From: Heliocidaris tuberculata
Taxonomy: Eukaryota > Echinodermata > Echinoidea > Camarodonta > Echinometridae
Assembly (NCBI GenBank): GCA_025618425.1
Contig: CM046832.1
Coordinates: 68,927,707 to 68,991,706 of the forward strand
Length of the DNA: 64,000 bases
Direction: 5' to 3'
The position numbers and the translations under genes are program-made. This document shows, piece by piece, positions 1 to 22,400 of the stretch (its first letter is position 1; every line of letters starts with the position of its first letter). The notes below the pieces were generated by a model. That model was not told the DNA's origin, made no database searches, and saw only the letters and a program-made list of their open reading frames with translations.

Positions 1-311
1 CTGTGATATGTTTTGCACCTGTTAATGTTTTACGCTGTTTGGGCTTATCTACCGGGAATTTTCTGCAACAGATTTCACGTAAGTGCAATAGTGAAGCTTC
101 TTACATGAATATGAATTATGTTGATTTGTAGTGGAAGTTGTGCAACAAGATGTGAAGAATGTTTATTTAGAAAGGAAAACTTACAAGTTCACAAATTTTC
201 AACCCACAAACATGAGAACAATATGTTTGCTTTGAATCCTTCTAAAGCGTAACATATTTGTGTGCATATAGGCCTGAAACAATAACCTTACTGTTTGTTT
301 TATTTCTATAG

Positions 312-10712
<10,401 letters not shown>

Positions 10713-10838
10713 ATCCTGCCTCTAACCCTCCTCCCCCACCCATGGAATCTGGTGTACTCATTCTGGAATTGTTGGATCAAATAATATTTGTGTAATTCAT
10801 CATTGGGGATACTACTTCATGCTGAAGAATAGTTCATA

Positions 10839-10844
10839 AATAAA
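10839..10844 (+). terminator. candidate SMC1 polyadenylation signal
   Basis: A canonical AATAAA about 130 bases after the SMC1 stop. Only the hexamer and its distance support it; no transcript end can be seen. Confidence 0.5.
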
Positions 10845-11418
10845 ATTTAAAAACCTATATTGAAAAGATGTGTAATTCCCAGTAAGTAATGAGATTTTTA
10901 GCAATAGATTTCTGAGTATATCAGTGAAGTAACAGGTGGACTGAATGCTTGAATTTCAAGACACAATTTTTGGTCGATCACTGAAACATATTTATTTTAA
11001 CAGTAATTGCAGTTTAGCTCATGATGTATGTTAAAGGTACAGGTCAAAAATGTTTAAGAAGCCAATTATATTCTTAATATCTCAGGGTTACAATGAATAA
11101 GTAACAAAGTTGATTATTTCTATGAAGCTGTTCATGATCAAAAGACAATTTGCCATCATAATTGTTCCTTTTATCTTGGGATTTGGGTTGAATAAAACAA
11201 TTTCAATACACTCTTGGAATATGGTCCACTTGGTGTTTTCACCATTTTTCGAAATCTTGAAATTTGATTTTGGATATTAGAGTCATGGTCATCTGTGATA
11301 CATCATGGACAAGCAAAATGACTGTTATTCTTAAAGAAGAGAATCTTACACTCTAAAAACATTACCAAATGGAGTAAGTGAATGCCTCCCCACTAAGGGT
11401 ACTTCTTTCCAACTTTAA

Positions 11419-11782
11419 AGGGTACCAGTCACCAAAAAATATTTTTCTCTGTAAGAGGTTCCGTGTTGATGTACTATATTCAAAATATAGGCTTCAAATG
11501 CTACTTCTATAAAGTGATGTTGCAAGTTTAATTACAATCTCTATATATACATAAAAGCGACTCGTGAGTAGACTACTCAATGCCTCCATACGCACTCGAC
11601 AAGATAAGGGCTCGTGCGGAACCCAACTCGGAGTTCTGTTCCGTGCAAGCACCTTAATGTTATCCTTTATTTCCTTCATGCTTCTAAACTGTTGACCTAT
11701 AGAATGCCAGATAAAGGCTTTTGAGGTTGATTTGATACTTTCTAGTGGTATACAAATTATATTTTCAGGTGGTTGGTACACT
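11419..11782. mobile_element. 364-bp TTAA-flanked MITE (copy 1)
   Basis: Flanked by TTAA at 11415-11418 and 11783-11786. Termini are AGGGTACCAGTCACC and, in reverse complement, AGTGTACCAACCACC. The interior matches, in inverted orientation, the element at 23060-23423, which is exactly the same length. TTAA duplications are typical of piggyBac- and Kolobok-type transposases. It encodes no transposase. Confidence 0.85.
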
Positions 11783-14700
11783 TTAACTGCCAATGCTGGC
11801 TGTGACTTGAGTCTCATTCAACCACTAATACTGACATCTCAATTCCTCTTCTTAAAGAGGACAGGTGCCCTATGTGAGATGTTGATCCAAGACTAGCATA
11901 GGGGGCCTTACTGAGACCAAGAAGTCTTCAGTGTCTGTCATACATTTGGGATTATGGACCTAACTAGGTCAATGCCATTACCAGCCATGTGTTCTTGTTT
12001 GTTTGTTTGCATGGATCTGGAAATGCTTTGAGATGATCTAGATAAAAAGTGGTTCACAAATCGATGTATAATGTAGCACAGTATGTCATTTGGGGACAGG
12101 GTTCAAAGGTTAGGGATCATTGGGTTAGACATAGATTCACTTCCTTGATCTCAAGTTCTCTTTAGTCGGTGATTGTATAGGGCCTACATGTGATCATATT
12201 ATATGAACAGTTGTAACAACTATTTGTTGCCTGCAGTTTCTTTTAACCTCCAAACTGCTATTTCAAAACCAGCTTTAAGAAAGTTTGGAAACAATTATGA
12301 ACAAATTCTGGTGCTAGGATTTTACAGCATCTAAAATATATTAATAATGGCTTGGTATTGTATTTATTAGAATCCAGAATTTCACGATGGGCTCATTCTT
12401 TGTGCATTTGAAGAGGATGTTTCTCTTTCAATGTTGTAGTGTGAAGAAATAAATTGCACTCGTAATTTCAGTTATAGGAAGAAAATTATTGTTCAAGTCT
12501 TGTTACATGTACATAGTGCATTCCAGTAATTTACACAAACTCTAAATTTCCTACGTTTTATACAGCATGTGTAAATGTTATGCCCGTTTTGAAATTGTAT
12601 ACACAGAATCGCTGCCCATTACTTTCTGTTTCTCGTGCATGCTTAATTTGCACAGCTAAGTTGGATCAAGCCATAATATTGCTATTGTTGATATGAAGGG
12701 AAAACACAAAATGCATGTAAATTTGTAATATGGTCCTGAGGAACAGATGGCCTTATTTTCTCATTGTAAACTTGTGAGTTATGTAGTTGGTATCCTCATT
12801 ACTTCCTCATGTTAACTGCTTTTAAGGATGGACCAGTATCGTACATCAGATTGATTGATAAGCTAATCTTTATTACTGTATTATAAGTGGCTTATCAAGT
12901 CCTCCCAAATTATTGTATTTATAAAGTTCATTATCTTCAATACATGCTTTTTCTCTGCACCTAGACACTCCTCTGTTGATTCTTCCTCTGTATTGTAATT
13001 TTGTCAGGTATTTTGATAAAGTTTTAGGGATATTTACAGAAGGTTAGAAACTTAGATTTTTTCAACTTGTACAGCTCATATTTGTGGGATTCCACATATC
13101 GTGTTAGAATTTGATATTTGTGTTATATTGTTTTAACTGTGAAATTTAATGAAGTGAGAAGAACTGTGTTTCTTGTAGAAATATGATGAGGGCATAATGA
13201 CTTCTGGATTGTGGTACATGTAGTATGAAATTAAACAATAAAATCCTTGTTTGAAAATGTCTGTCTTACCTTTTCTTTTTCCTTGTGTGATTACTAGATG
13301 TTAATTTTAAATTCAGTATACACCCTGAAGAAAGATGAGAATGATTATTCTTTCATGTTAGATATTGTTGTTTTGAATCTGCACCTCTTGCCTCTTCTTT
13401 CATTGTGTTTATGACCAACTGGTAACAGTAATTTATTCCATCTTTGATTGATTGATTACTCTACTTCAGACAAATACAATATGGGCAGCCATTTAGAATT
13501 GCTATTCATCAATTTACGAATCTTCTTCATAAAGGGCTTGACAATTTTATGATTGCCATTATTATTTTTCCTGACCTTTTTTCTCTTTCTATCACATTCA
13601 TGTACATGTGAAACTTTGTTGATTAATAAAGGCAAAACCAGAGGGGTGCAGTAAAATCCCTTCACAGAAAGTGTTACAACATGGACCTCCAATTTGAGGG
13701 GGGGGGGGGGGGGAACTGGCCTTCGAATTCTTTCAATTGAGAACATACACTTGAATATGAATGTTGCTCAAAAGTGGAAACAATATGGTGTTGAAATAAT
13801 TTGTGATCGTAGCTCTTCTATAATGGCACTCTTTGTTTTCAGGAGCTGAGCACCCCTTCTAATTTCTGTTATCAACGTCTATAACACAAGGTTTTGCATG
13901 TGCACGCTTCATGCATCTACCAACTCCCATAAGCGTGAAGAGGCAGAGGCATGGGCATTCCTCCTATTTTAAAATCCTTAATATCCCAATGTTGTCAGCT
14001 ACATTTGCAGTTCTAAAGAAACAAAAAATCTTGGTGGCCCGTTTGCAAAAACTGAAATTTAGGACATTCTGATATAATTTTTTCCAACTACAAAAAATGG
14101 GGGAAGGAAGGAAGAAAGAAAAACGGCTTTCTCTCACTTCACCGAGAGGGGACAACCAATGTATTTTGATGTCGATGTGTATTCCTCTAAAGGGCGGTTG
14201 TTGACACTGTATAAGCTGCATGGTGCTATTCATGGTAGGTCATTCATCTCTGCAGGATCAACCACTCACCTACTATGACGGTAATCGACCACTTATCGCT
14301 CTGACGCCAATACCTCCTTAATAACAGCCTTGAAACAATTCCACCAAACATGATAAAACGTCTTCGTTTTACTGGCGGCGGAGAAAAGGAAAAGGGAGTG
14401 GTAATGAAGGCAATTCCTTTTCATCAACATTGATCAATTTGCTTACCCCGTGTTCATTTTGGTGTTGATCTAGATTATATGACCGCATTTTTAGAACATT
14501 TAACCTTATTTCATTTCACAAACAGGAGATTCCACAGGTAATGGGCGGATTCAAACTAATAATGTTTAATACTGAGCTCGCATTACAGTTCATATCGTGT
14601 TTCAGATTTCCCGTGTTTTTCCATCATCCCATTTTCCATCTTCATTCTCACATTACCTATCTCTTTGTTTCTCTCCTTCCACTCTTCCATGTTGATGTGC

Positions 14701-15689
14701 CTTGCTTTCTTTCTTTCTTTTCTTTAATTTTGTTTCATTTCATTTGTTTTATTCTGTCTTCTTGTGAGAGGGGTTGATTTATCACCTAGATACCTAGATA
14801 ACCAAGAATTATGCTCTAGTGTTATTAAATAATTTCGTTCAGTTCTCTTGACTTTTGCTTGAAAGGCAGACAACTTTTCTGTTTTTGTCAAACCTTGTTT
14901 TCCCATCCCTAGCTAGCTGAGCATGGGAAGCCCCCCCCCCCCCCCCCCCCCCCGCCCCGACAAGAAGAATAATAAAACATATACTAAAGAAAAAAGCAGT
15001 GTGACAAAAGTTATCCGATCATGGACTATTTTCACATCTATTTCCATTTCACTTAATTTGAAAAGAATATGTTCTGAAGCTCGTTATTCAAGATGATAGA
15101 AAAAAGATACACGAATACAAATAAGCGAATATATATATATATATATTTCTTGAGATGATTACGCCTACTGTCAGTTTAAAACCTGTTCAATAGTTCGAAC
15201 AAGACAGAAATTGGATGATAAAGGGTGTTTACACGCTGCATATTTACGCAGCAGTAAGCAGGTGGTCGCCCACCTGAAACGATCCATGTCTAAAATGAGA
15301 TCTAATAAGTTGTTTACCAAAATACTGATCAATGTCATGTCTATGGGTGTTTCTGGGTGTTTTCGTGTCTTTCGCTCAGCCTTGGTCTACAATGGTATTC
15401 TTCCCGGTGAGAGAGGTTAGTGTGGAGGTACAAACATGCTAGGATCAAGTTTTTCTTTACAGTATTCCTTTCATCGAGAATTAGAGAAGAACCAGGCGAA
15501 ATATTCAGTGGAGATTGAAGCTGACATGACAGTTAACAGACAGCTTGTTTTTTTTAATGATACGACTAGAACTCTACGAGGAAAAGTTTGCTTTTGAAAA
15601 GAGAAGGTGTATAGGAGACAAAAAAGGGGGATGATACATGTTGAAATGATAACGAGGAGGGGTCGAAGAGTAAAGTAAGCCGGACTCCC

Positions 15690-16220
15690 ATAAAGCGTCA
15701 TTTCGATTGCGTCAGTACCTGTGCTAATCGAGCCTGTGAAGGCAATTCACCAATACACAGGTTATTAAAAGTATTGTGTGCACTGTTCATTTTGCAATCA
15801 ATTTTACACATAATCACTCTTTCATGACGCGCAGAAGACCATATCAGTAGCTGACGCGGTCCTTTATGACAGCAAATGACGCCGCGTGGTGTCATATCGA
15901 TTGCGTCAGTACCTACGCTACAATCGAGCCTGTGAAAGCAATTAACTCATAAACTAGTTATTAAAGGTATTGTTTTCACTGTTCATTTTGAAATCACTTT
16001 TTTTTTAAAGCGATATCGCTCTTTCATGACTTGCAAAAGACCGACGCGGTCCTTACGTCTGGAAATGGCGCCTCCGTTGAGCCAGGCTTAAAGCTTGGCT
16101 CATAAGAACAGTGTTAACAATACTTTAAATAACTAGTGTATGAGTTAAATGCCTTCACAGGCTCGATTATAGCGCAGTCACTGACGCAGTCGAAATGACG
16201 CTGCGAGTGGGGCTTTAAGG
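15690..16220. repeat. foldback element made of ~210-bp units
   Basis: Two direct units (from about 15692 and 15893) share TCATNTCGATTGCGTCAGTACC, an ATCGAGCCTGTGAA block, a TTATTAAAAGTATTGT-like block and GACGCGGTCC. A third inverted unit follows (about 16105-16220), ending GACGCAGTCGAAATGACGC then CTTTAAGG. The outer ends therefore form a long inverted repeat. Confidence 0.75.
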
Positions 16221-16248
16221 AAAGAAGAGGTATCCCGATAGGGGCGCC

Positions 16249-16469
16249 GACATTTTCTCCTGCGACATTTGCTCTACAGTCCATATCTCGAAAGGTCAAA
16301 GATTAAGGTCAAGGTCACAATTTGTTTTTGTTTTGTTTTGTTTTGTTGTTTTTTTTGTTCAGGACAATGTGAAGATTATATAGGATTAGGGTTAGGGTTA
16401 GGTTTAGGTTTAGGTTTAGGATTAGCATGGCAAAGTTAGACCTGACCAATTGTCGCAGGAGCAAATGTC
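16249..16469. mobile_element. inverted-repeat element carrying telomere-like repeats
   Basis: Terminal 26-mers are GACATTTTCTCCTGCGACAT TTGCTC on the left and, in reverse complement, GACATTTGCTCCTGCGACAA TTGGTC on the right (23 of 26 match). The centre carries (TTTTG)n near 16320-16345 and TTAGGG/TTTAGG-type repeats near 16383-16425. This argues against a true interstitial telomere. Confidence 0.7.
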
Positions 16470-19369
16470 ATACATCCGGCCGATAAACATATCAATTTTC
16501 AATGGAAAGGGAGAATAATATAAAGGAGTCATAGGCTTAAAGCCCATATTTTTTTTCTGATTTAAAAAAAAAAAAAAGTGAGATTTCTTTGATTTTTCTT
16601 TATATGTGCAGCAAGATATTCGAATTTGTAATCAACTGTGACTTATTCTATTTCAAATGTCTTAATATGATATCGAAATTCATGAATTTCATCACGCACT
16701 CGAACTTCGCTCAAGGTGCCATTTATTATGTTGGAATCTTGGCTTTCCACGTGTTTTCACTCAAAACCATTTCGAACAAACCACACGAAGATATAATCTA
16801 ATATTAATTTACCAGATGATCATTACCTGTCATTTTTATATTTTCGGGGAAAAAAGAAAACAAAACAGTATACAAAGTAGACACTAAATCATCACTACGT
16901 TTATCCAACCATTCTTTCGGGAGTAATCCGATTCATGATTATGTCCAGGTGGATGAAGTGTTTACTCCTAACTTTTAGACGGTGGCAAAAAGATGACTTT
17001 TTATCTAATTCAGTCTGACAAGGCTCAAAGGGCTAACTAATCAAAATCACAACATGTTATTAGGGAATCAATCAACATCTTTAAAAGTGGTCATGAGAGA
17101 AAGTGATGTATTTCATACGTTATGGTTTTATTCAATAACCTACATAGACCCACTTTTTATATGATACCACACATTCGGTGCCAAACATTCTTGTAAATGG
17201 TGCAATTCAACCTTCTTGTTAGTTTACGAGTGATTTGAACTTTGCTCCAAATATTTTGACAGCGATTTCTAAAATATGTTTCCGCCTAATTTTTCTCGAC
17301 AGGGCTCTTGGTGGTATCTGATCAGATCTTAGTTGAAACCTGTCTAATATGTTTCCCATCACACGTGGAGGTCCTACCGAGGAATAAAGTCGATCCACGA
17401 TCCAGTTGGAGGGTTCGAGAAATTGTATGGCTCTTATACAGTTCAGGCGTCTCTTTTTCATGACATGAGAAAATATACGAACTTTCTCGAAATTGCCAAA
17501 AGTAAAGAGCTGGATTAGTTTGTTCTCTCAAGCTTTTATATTTTCCTTCTTAAATAAATGATTATACAAAACGTACAATAATACGGAAAAATATTTCTGA
17601 ATTAAATCAGTATACACTGCTTTAAGAAGCATAGTTTATTTTTGTAAGACATATTCTTGTGTATTTAAAGCGGTGAACGTTAATCCGTAAGGACATAGAT
17701 CGTCTGTCTGAGTTCCGCGATAAAATAACTCGGGTGAGTTCCGCCGTAAAATAACTCTAATATCGTCTGTGTATTCTTTGAATATGATACAAGTTATAAA
17801 TGTAGAAAAAATAACCGAGCAGACATGATTTCTTCACACTTAGCTGGTCAATGACCTATGGGTCTACGGATAAATCGGTTTGTTATCTCATCATCTGTAT
17901 GCATGTGCGAGTAGGCTAGTCTATTATCTTTGTTTTCTGTCAAGCTTTAGAAAGTGACATTTCTAAAATATAAAAGGACTTCCTACGAAAGATTTAAAGA
18001 TGGGTGTTAAATGTAAGTTAGGTGATTTATACTGACACAAATACTTTCCCAAATCACTTGAAGTAATCCTTAAGAAGTCAGATATAATACAAACAGGCCT
18101 GCAAAATCAACCTCTTTCATGCTGACGATAAGGGCGTCGCTGCAAAGATAAGTTGCTTTAAATACAAGATTAGAGACCTGACGCTGCGCTAGATGTTATT
18201 GCAAATTAATAAGACAACAGAGCAGGCACGTCATTGGCGCCCCTTTCAGCAGCCACGCCCAAATATACCACAGCACTACAACCACCACCACCATGGCGCC
18301 ACCGTATTACACACCTAGGTAGTTGCATATGTGTAGTTGCAATGTTGCATCACTGAAAGCCCTTAAAACATTATAGTGTAACTGATGAACAGATATAATG
18401 ATAGCCCCAAAATTGAAGCATACTCTAGACCAAATATCAAGAGAAATTACACTTTTGATGTTAATTAAACACTGATTAGATAAAGCTGACTTCATAAGGG
18501 TGTGCTCCTTCAATGTAGCATTTGCGATGACGATTTTATAGTAGGCATAATGTACAGCCATACAAAGAAGTATTACACATTGTTTTAATTGCATTCAAGA
18601 GGAGGAAGTTAACAAAACCACTGAAAGGCAAATGGCTTCCAGCAAAATGTTACTGAACAGGAAATATTGCGTTATAAAACAATCAAACATTAGTGATGTC
18701 GTTCTGAAGGCTAATCTCGGAAATGCCGGTGCATTATCACTCATCACTTGTTGTGAGTGCAGTTTCCGAGCACCCCCCCCCCCCCCCCCCCACCTCCTGC
18801 CTAACCACAAGTCATAAATCAGAGGGGGTATTACGAACGCGAGCGTGAGCAGCATGGTCCTGTTTCATTGCTTTCTACATCGTTTCGGTGGCATAACAAC
18901 GTTGGCGAGTAACAGAGCAACACGTGAGTTCAAGAACATCTTGTGGAAGAAGGTTATTGTGCTGCGCAAACTTTGTCATTTTACAATAGATATCTCATTG
19001 ATCGAACAATCGAAAGATTCGAAACTATCAGCCAATCATTTACGGGAATCTGGTTGGACTTTCTGTTTGAGGGGCGGAACTTTTCAGGACCATTGTGTAA
19101 TCACAAAGGTCCTAAGGATATAGTTGTATTTTGTGGGGCCACACACAATAGTTTATAGTCCCAGGGAACTGTAGTGGTAGGCCTATACAGCTACAGTGGG
19201 ATTTTTATTGTATGGATCAGTTTTGTTGTGGTGTTCAAGGAGGAATTGATTTGCAGATTCTATGGATTTGTGATCGGATCCGGGAATATCCCGAGCCGCA
19301 GAATTGTACATCGGACGTACACGTGTTGACATTAAACTGAAAAATTATATCTACACTCATCACATCATC

Positions 19370-19424
19370 ATGGAGGCCTACAAAAGTTTGATAATACTAC
19401 TTGTCTGTTGGAGCTGTTGCAATG
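19370..19424 (+). CDS. FBLN1: Fibulin-1 exon 1: signal peptide
   Basis: ATG in the context catcATGG. It reads MEAYKSLIILLVCWSCCN and then splits an alanine codon before gtaagt. The short charged start, hydrophobic LIILLVCW core and small-residue cleavage region form a typical signal peptide. The start was chosen because the reading continues in frame into exon 2 and no longer upstream reading has a signal sequence. Confidence 0.88.
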
Positions 19425-22400
19425 GTAAGTGACGATCCGAAACGGGATAAAAGAATGCTCGGGCCAATATAAAAATTATCAGCCAGTGTCTATATGTTTC
19501 ATTTGTGATATAGGGTTAAAGAGAAAAGATGTAAGTAGATAATAATGAGAACTGTGTTGACCATATGTGTATAGATCTACAAACAAAGAATTTATGATGT
19601 TGAATACTGTCCGGTGACTATTGAATCCTCTCATTCCTTAAAATCAATGCAGGAACTACCCAGTTCTCATTGACAATGTGTCAAGATTGTGTATTAGGTG
19701 ATGCTTTTGTTTCACATCTATCCATATTTGTTTTAACAGTTATGAATGAGTAAAATATTTTGTAGCCAACCTGTTATGGTTATTGGGCATTGTAGAGGGA
19801 AATCACTTTTACATCAAGATTGTATTATAAGCAGCTATAGGAAAAGAAATGAGAAACATGGAAGTGGTGAACTTTTGACATACATGTACATGTATTTGAT
19901 TAAATATTATATCAACCATATCTGTTTAAAGGTCAATTATTAGGTAATGTACTTTCAGTTTAAGGAGTCTCCAGGTACACAGAACAGTGAGAAATAGAAG
20001 CAGGCAGGTCAAACTGTCTCTTGTTAAGCCTATACTTAGTGTAATTGCTATGTAATGTTTACAAAAGATGTAAACATTTCAGAAGTTGCCCCTTTTAATA
20101 TTTAAAATCAGTAACAATAGTGTTGCTAGACAATTAAGGGAGGGGGCAGAGGAGAATTGCATGTTAATTTCCTTTAGACTCTTATTAGAAATTCTGTAAT
20201 ATCTAAGTACATCAGAAAGTATGTCTGCTGTATGTATTTTTGTTCAGTTTTCTTTGGCTGCCACCCTACCCCTAAAGAAAGCTGCAAAAGCTGGCTATTT
20301 ATACAAAAATCTGTAAAAGTGTTTAACCCAATTTACCAACCAAGAGGAAATGATGAGAGAGACCTATATTTTCATTACTCTGAGTAGAAGTGTCATTTTG
20401 TATTTGCAAACTTTTGAAACTAGACTGGACCAAAATATTATGTGGGAGATGTACTGACAGAGTTCACAAGTTCATATAATCAGATGGCTAAGTGATGAAG
20501 AAATTTCAGAGAAAGGGCAAGATTAAATCATAACCATGTTTCTCTTGCATCATGGGGATTCCCTGGGACAAACATAGTTTCTGAATTCCTTGAAATAGTG
20601 ACACACAATGACGGTCCTGTTTTACAACAACATCTATATTAATTGCCCTTCCCCCTGGTGTGTGGTGTGTATTTTCCTGTTTGGGAGGGGGTGGCTTGTT
20701 GGATGTTGATATAATTATTTGAAAGTATGCCTACTTGGCACAGGCTGTCCGTTACTCCAAATTTATGGTCATCATCTGTATGCTGCACCAAATGCAATGT
20801 TCTGATTATGAATATTACAGAGTTAAGTTAGTTTGGTAGCAGTCATGTCCTGTATATTTCAGTTAACCTTTAGACATTATACCACCTCCAAAATTAGATA
20901 ATCTGTTACCTTTTCAAATTTTAGTTCAGTTCTTATTTTTGTAAAGTTGATAAATAAAATTTTGCTGACCCTAAGCCTCATTCACATACGACAAGGTAAA
21001 ATGTCTAATAAGGAAATGCCAATCAAGGGGAAATAAAATGACATTGAGTGTGTTTCACACTTCTGTATCATAACACATAGGGACATACATGTAGTACACT
21101 TAGGAGCTTACTCTTTTCTTCACCCCTAATCTCCATTTACAGTAAAATGGCATTTACATGTATTTTGTGTTGGCAGTCCTTATTTTAGATGGTTTATCTC
21201 GTCATGTGTAAACAATGCCAGAAAGCCTTACTGTCAGGTATTCTCTTTCTCTTCTCATCTTGTAGCATCCCTCATGGATGTGATGACAGACTGCTGTGGA
21301 AGAGGTATTTCATTTGCCAATTTAGGCCGCACGTGTGAAGACCTAGAGACAATCCCTGACATAGCACCAGAGGACCAGGAGACCTGCATGACTGTAATGA
21401 AGTCATGTTGTGCAGACAGAATCAGGCCAGTCTTGTGTGAAAGAGCCACAGGTCATAGGATGTCAGTGGGCAGTTGTCAAACTCTCAGCAATGACACATG
21501 TTTCTCAGCTGGCCGGGTAAGATGGTATAGGAATTTGAGGCTTAAAGGTACTAATTATTTTTTAAGTAAAATGCATGAGAATTTGATTTGGATGTCACTG
21601 TCAGGTACTCCGGAGGTCAGGGGGAAAAACTCAATTTGATATGATCCATAGACATTTTCTTACGTGAAGTGTAGTTTGAATCAATTTATCTTTACTTGTC
21701 TATTGGGAGTATCTGAGATGTTTCAATTGATTTCTACCTTCATATTCATTACTACTTTGGGTTTTAAATAGAAATAAAGCTAATGTTTAACACATTGTCA
21801 CTTCAAAATGTGAATCACTATTATTGAGATACCATACCTGAATACAATCATATTCTTTAGACAGGTCTCTTTATCCCTTTTTCCATTGTGGAAGCCTAAG
21901 TAATTTCATGGATAATAATGGATACTGACATTGATGGTGACAAGTTTCATTTTCTGAATTGGAGAGAGGTTTTAAAAATACATTTTAATGTAAATTAACC
22001 CTTGACCTTATGACACAAATGAGTGATCAGTACATCTTTCTGTCATGACTCATGATGCATACCAGTGGCAGATCCAGGTTCTCCTTTACCAGGAACTTCT
22101 TGAACAAGCAAAACAAAAACTTAATTTTCTCCAACAAGGGAAAAAAAATAATGAAAGAAATAAGGTAAAATAAAAAATGACATGAGGTATGCAAAATATG
22201 TTGTCTTTAATGTGTAAGTCTTAAGGTATGCCAGATTTCATTTTGCAGGGGGTGCTGCTGCCACCCCCCCCCCCTACCCACCCCTCCTTGGACCTGACTG
22301 CATATACATTCTTTATAAGCAAAGTTTGCAAATATCAGTTATTATTCAGAAGGTGGCAAGTCACAACCGAAATACTCACTTTTATAAAATATCCAAGATT

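Larger units (their letters stand above)
10713..13260 (+). other. SMC1 3' UTR and downstream sequence
   Basis: No coding signal. An AATAAA lies at 10839-10844, about 130 bases after the stop, and is the most economical polyadenylation signal. Another, at 13237-13242, could serve a long 3' UTR. A TTAA-flanked 364-bp transposon (11419-11782) lies between them and is listed separately. Confidence 0.5.
13261..19369. other. intergenic region between SMC1 and fibulin
   Basis: No gene was recognised. Contents include G16 at 13698-13713, C23 at 14931-14953, an (AT)n run near 15130-15148, the foldback array 15690-16220, the telomere-like element 16249-16469 and C19 at 18773-18791. The last few hundred bases should hold the fibulin promoter and 5' UTR, but no TATA box or start site could be placed. 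Confidence 0.7.

Noticed and set aside
13456..13746. 96-codon minus-strand ORF with a proline run
   Set aside because: The proline run is the G16 homopolymer read backwards; no conserved domain.
16383..16425. Interstitial telomere or chromosome fusion point
   Set aside because: The run is short and degenerate, and it lies between 26-bp inverted repeats also seen around other telomere-like runs, so a mobile element explains it better.
17219..17531. Overlapping minus-strand ORFs of 80 and 69 codons
   Set aside because: No recognisable domain, no splice context, and two frames open at once over a short stretch; most likely chance.
21274..21639. 121-codon ORF read as a stand-alone small cysteine-rich protein
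   Set aside because: The first part is fibulin exon 2; after 21516 the frame simply runs into the intron past a GTAAGA donor.
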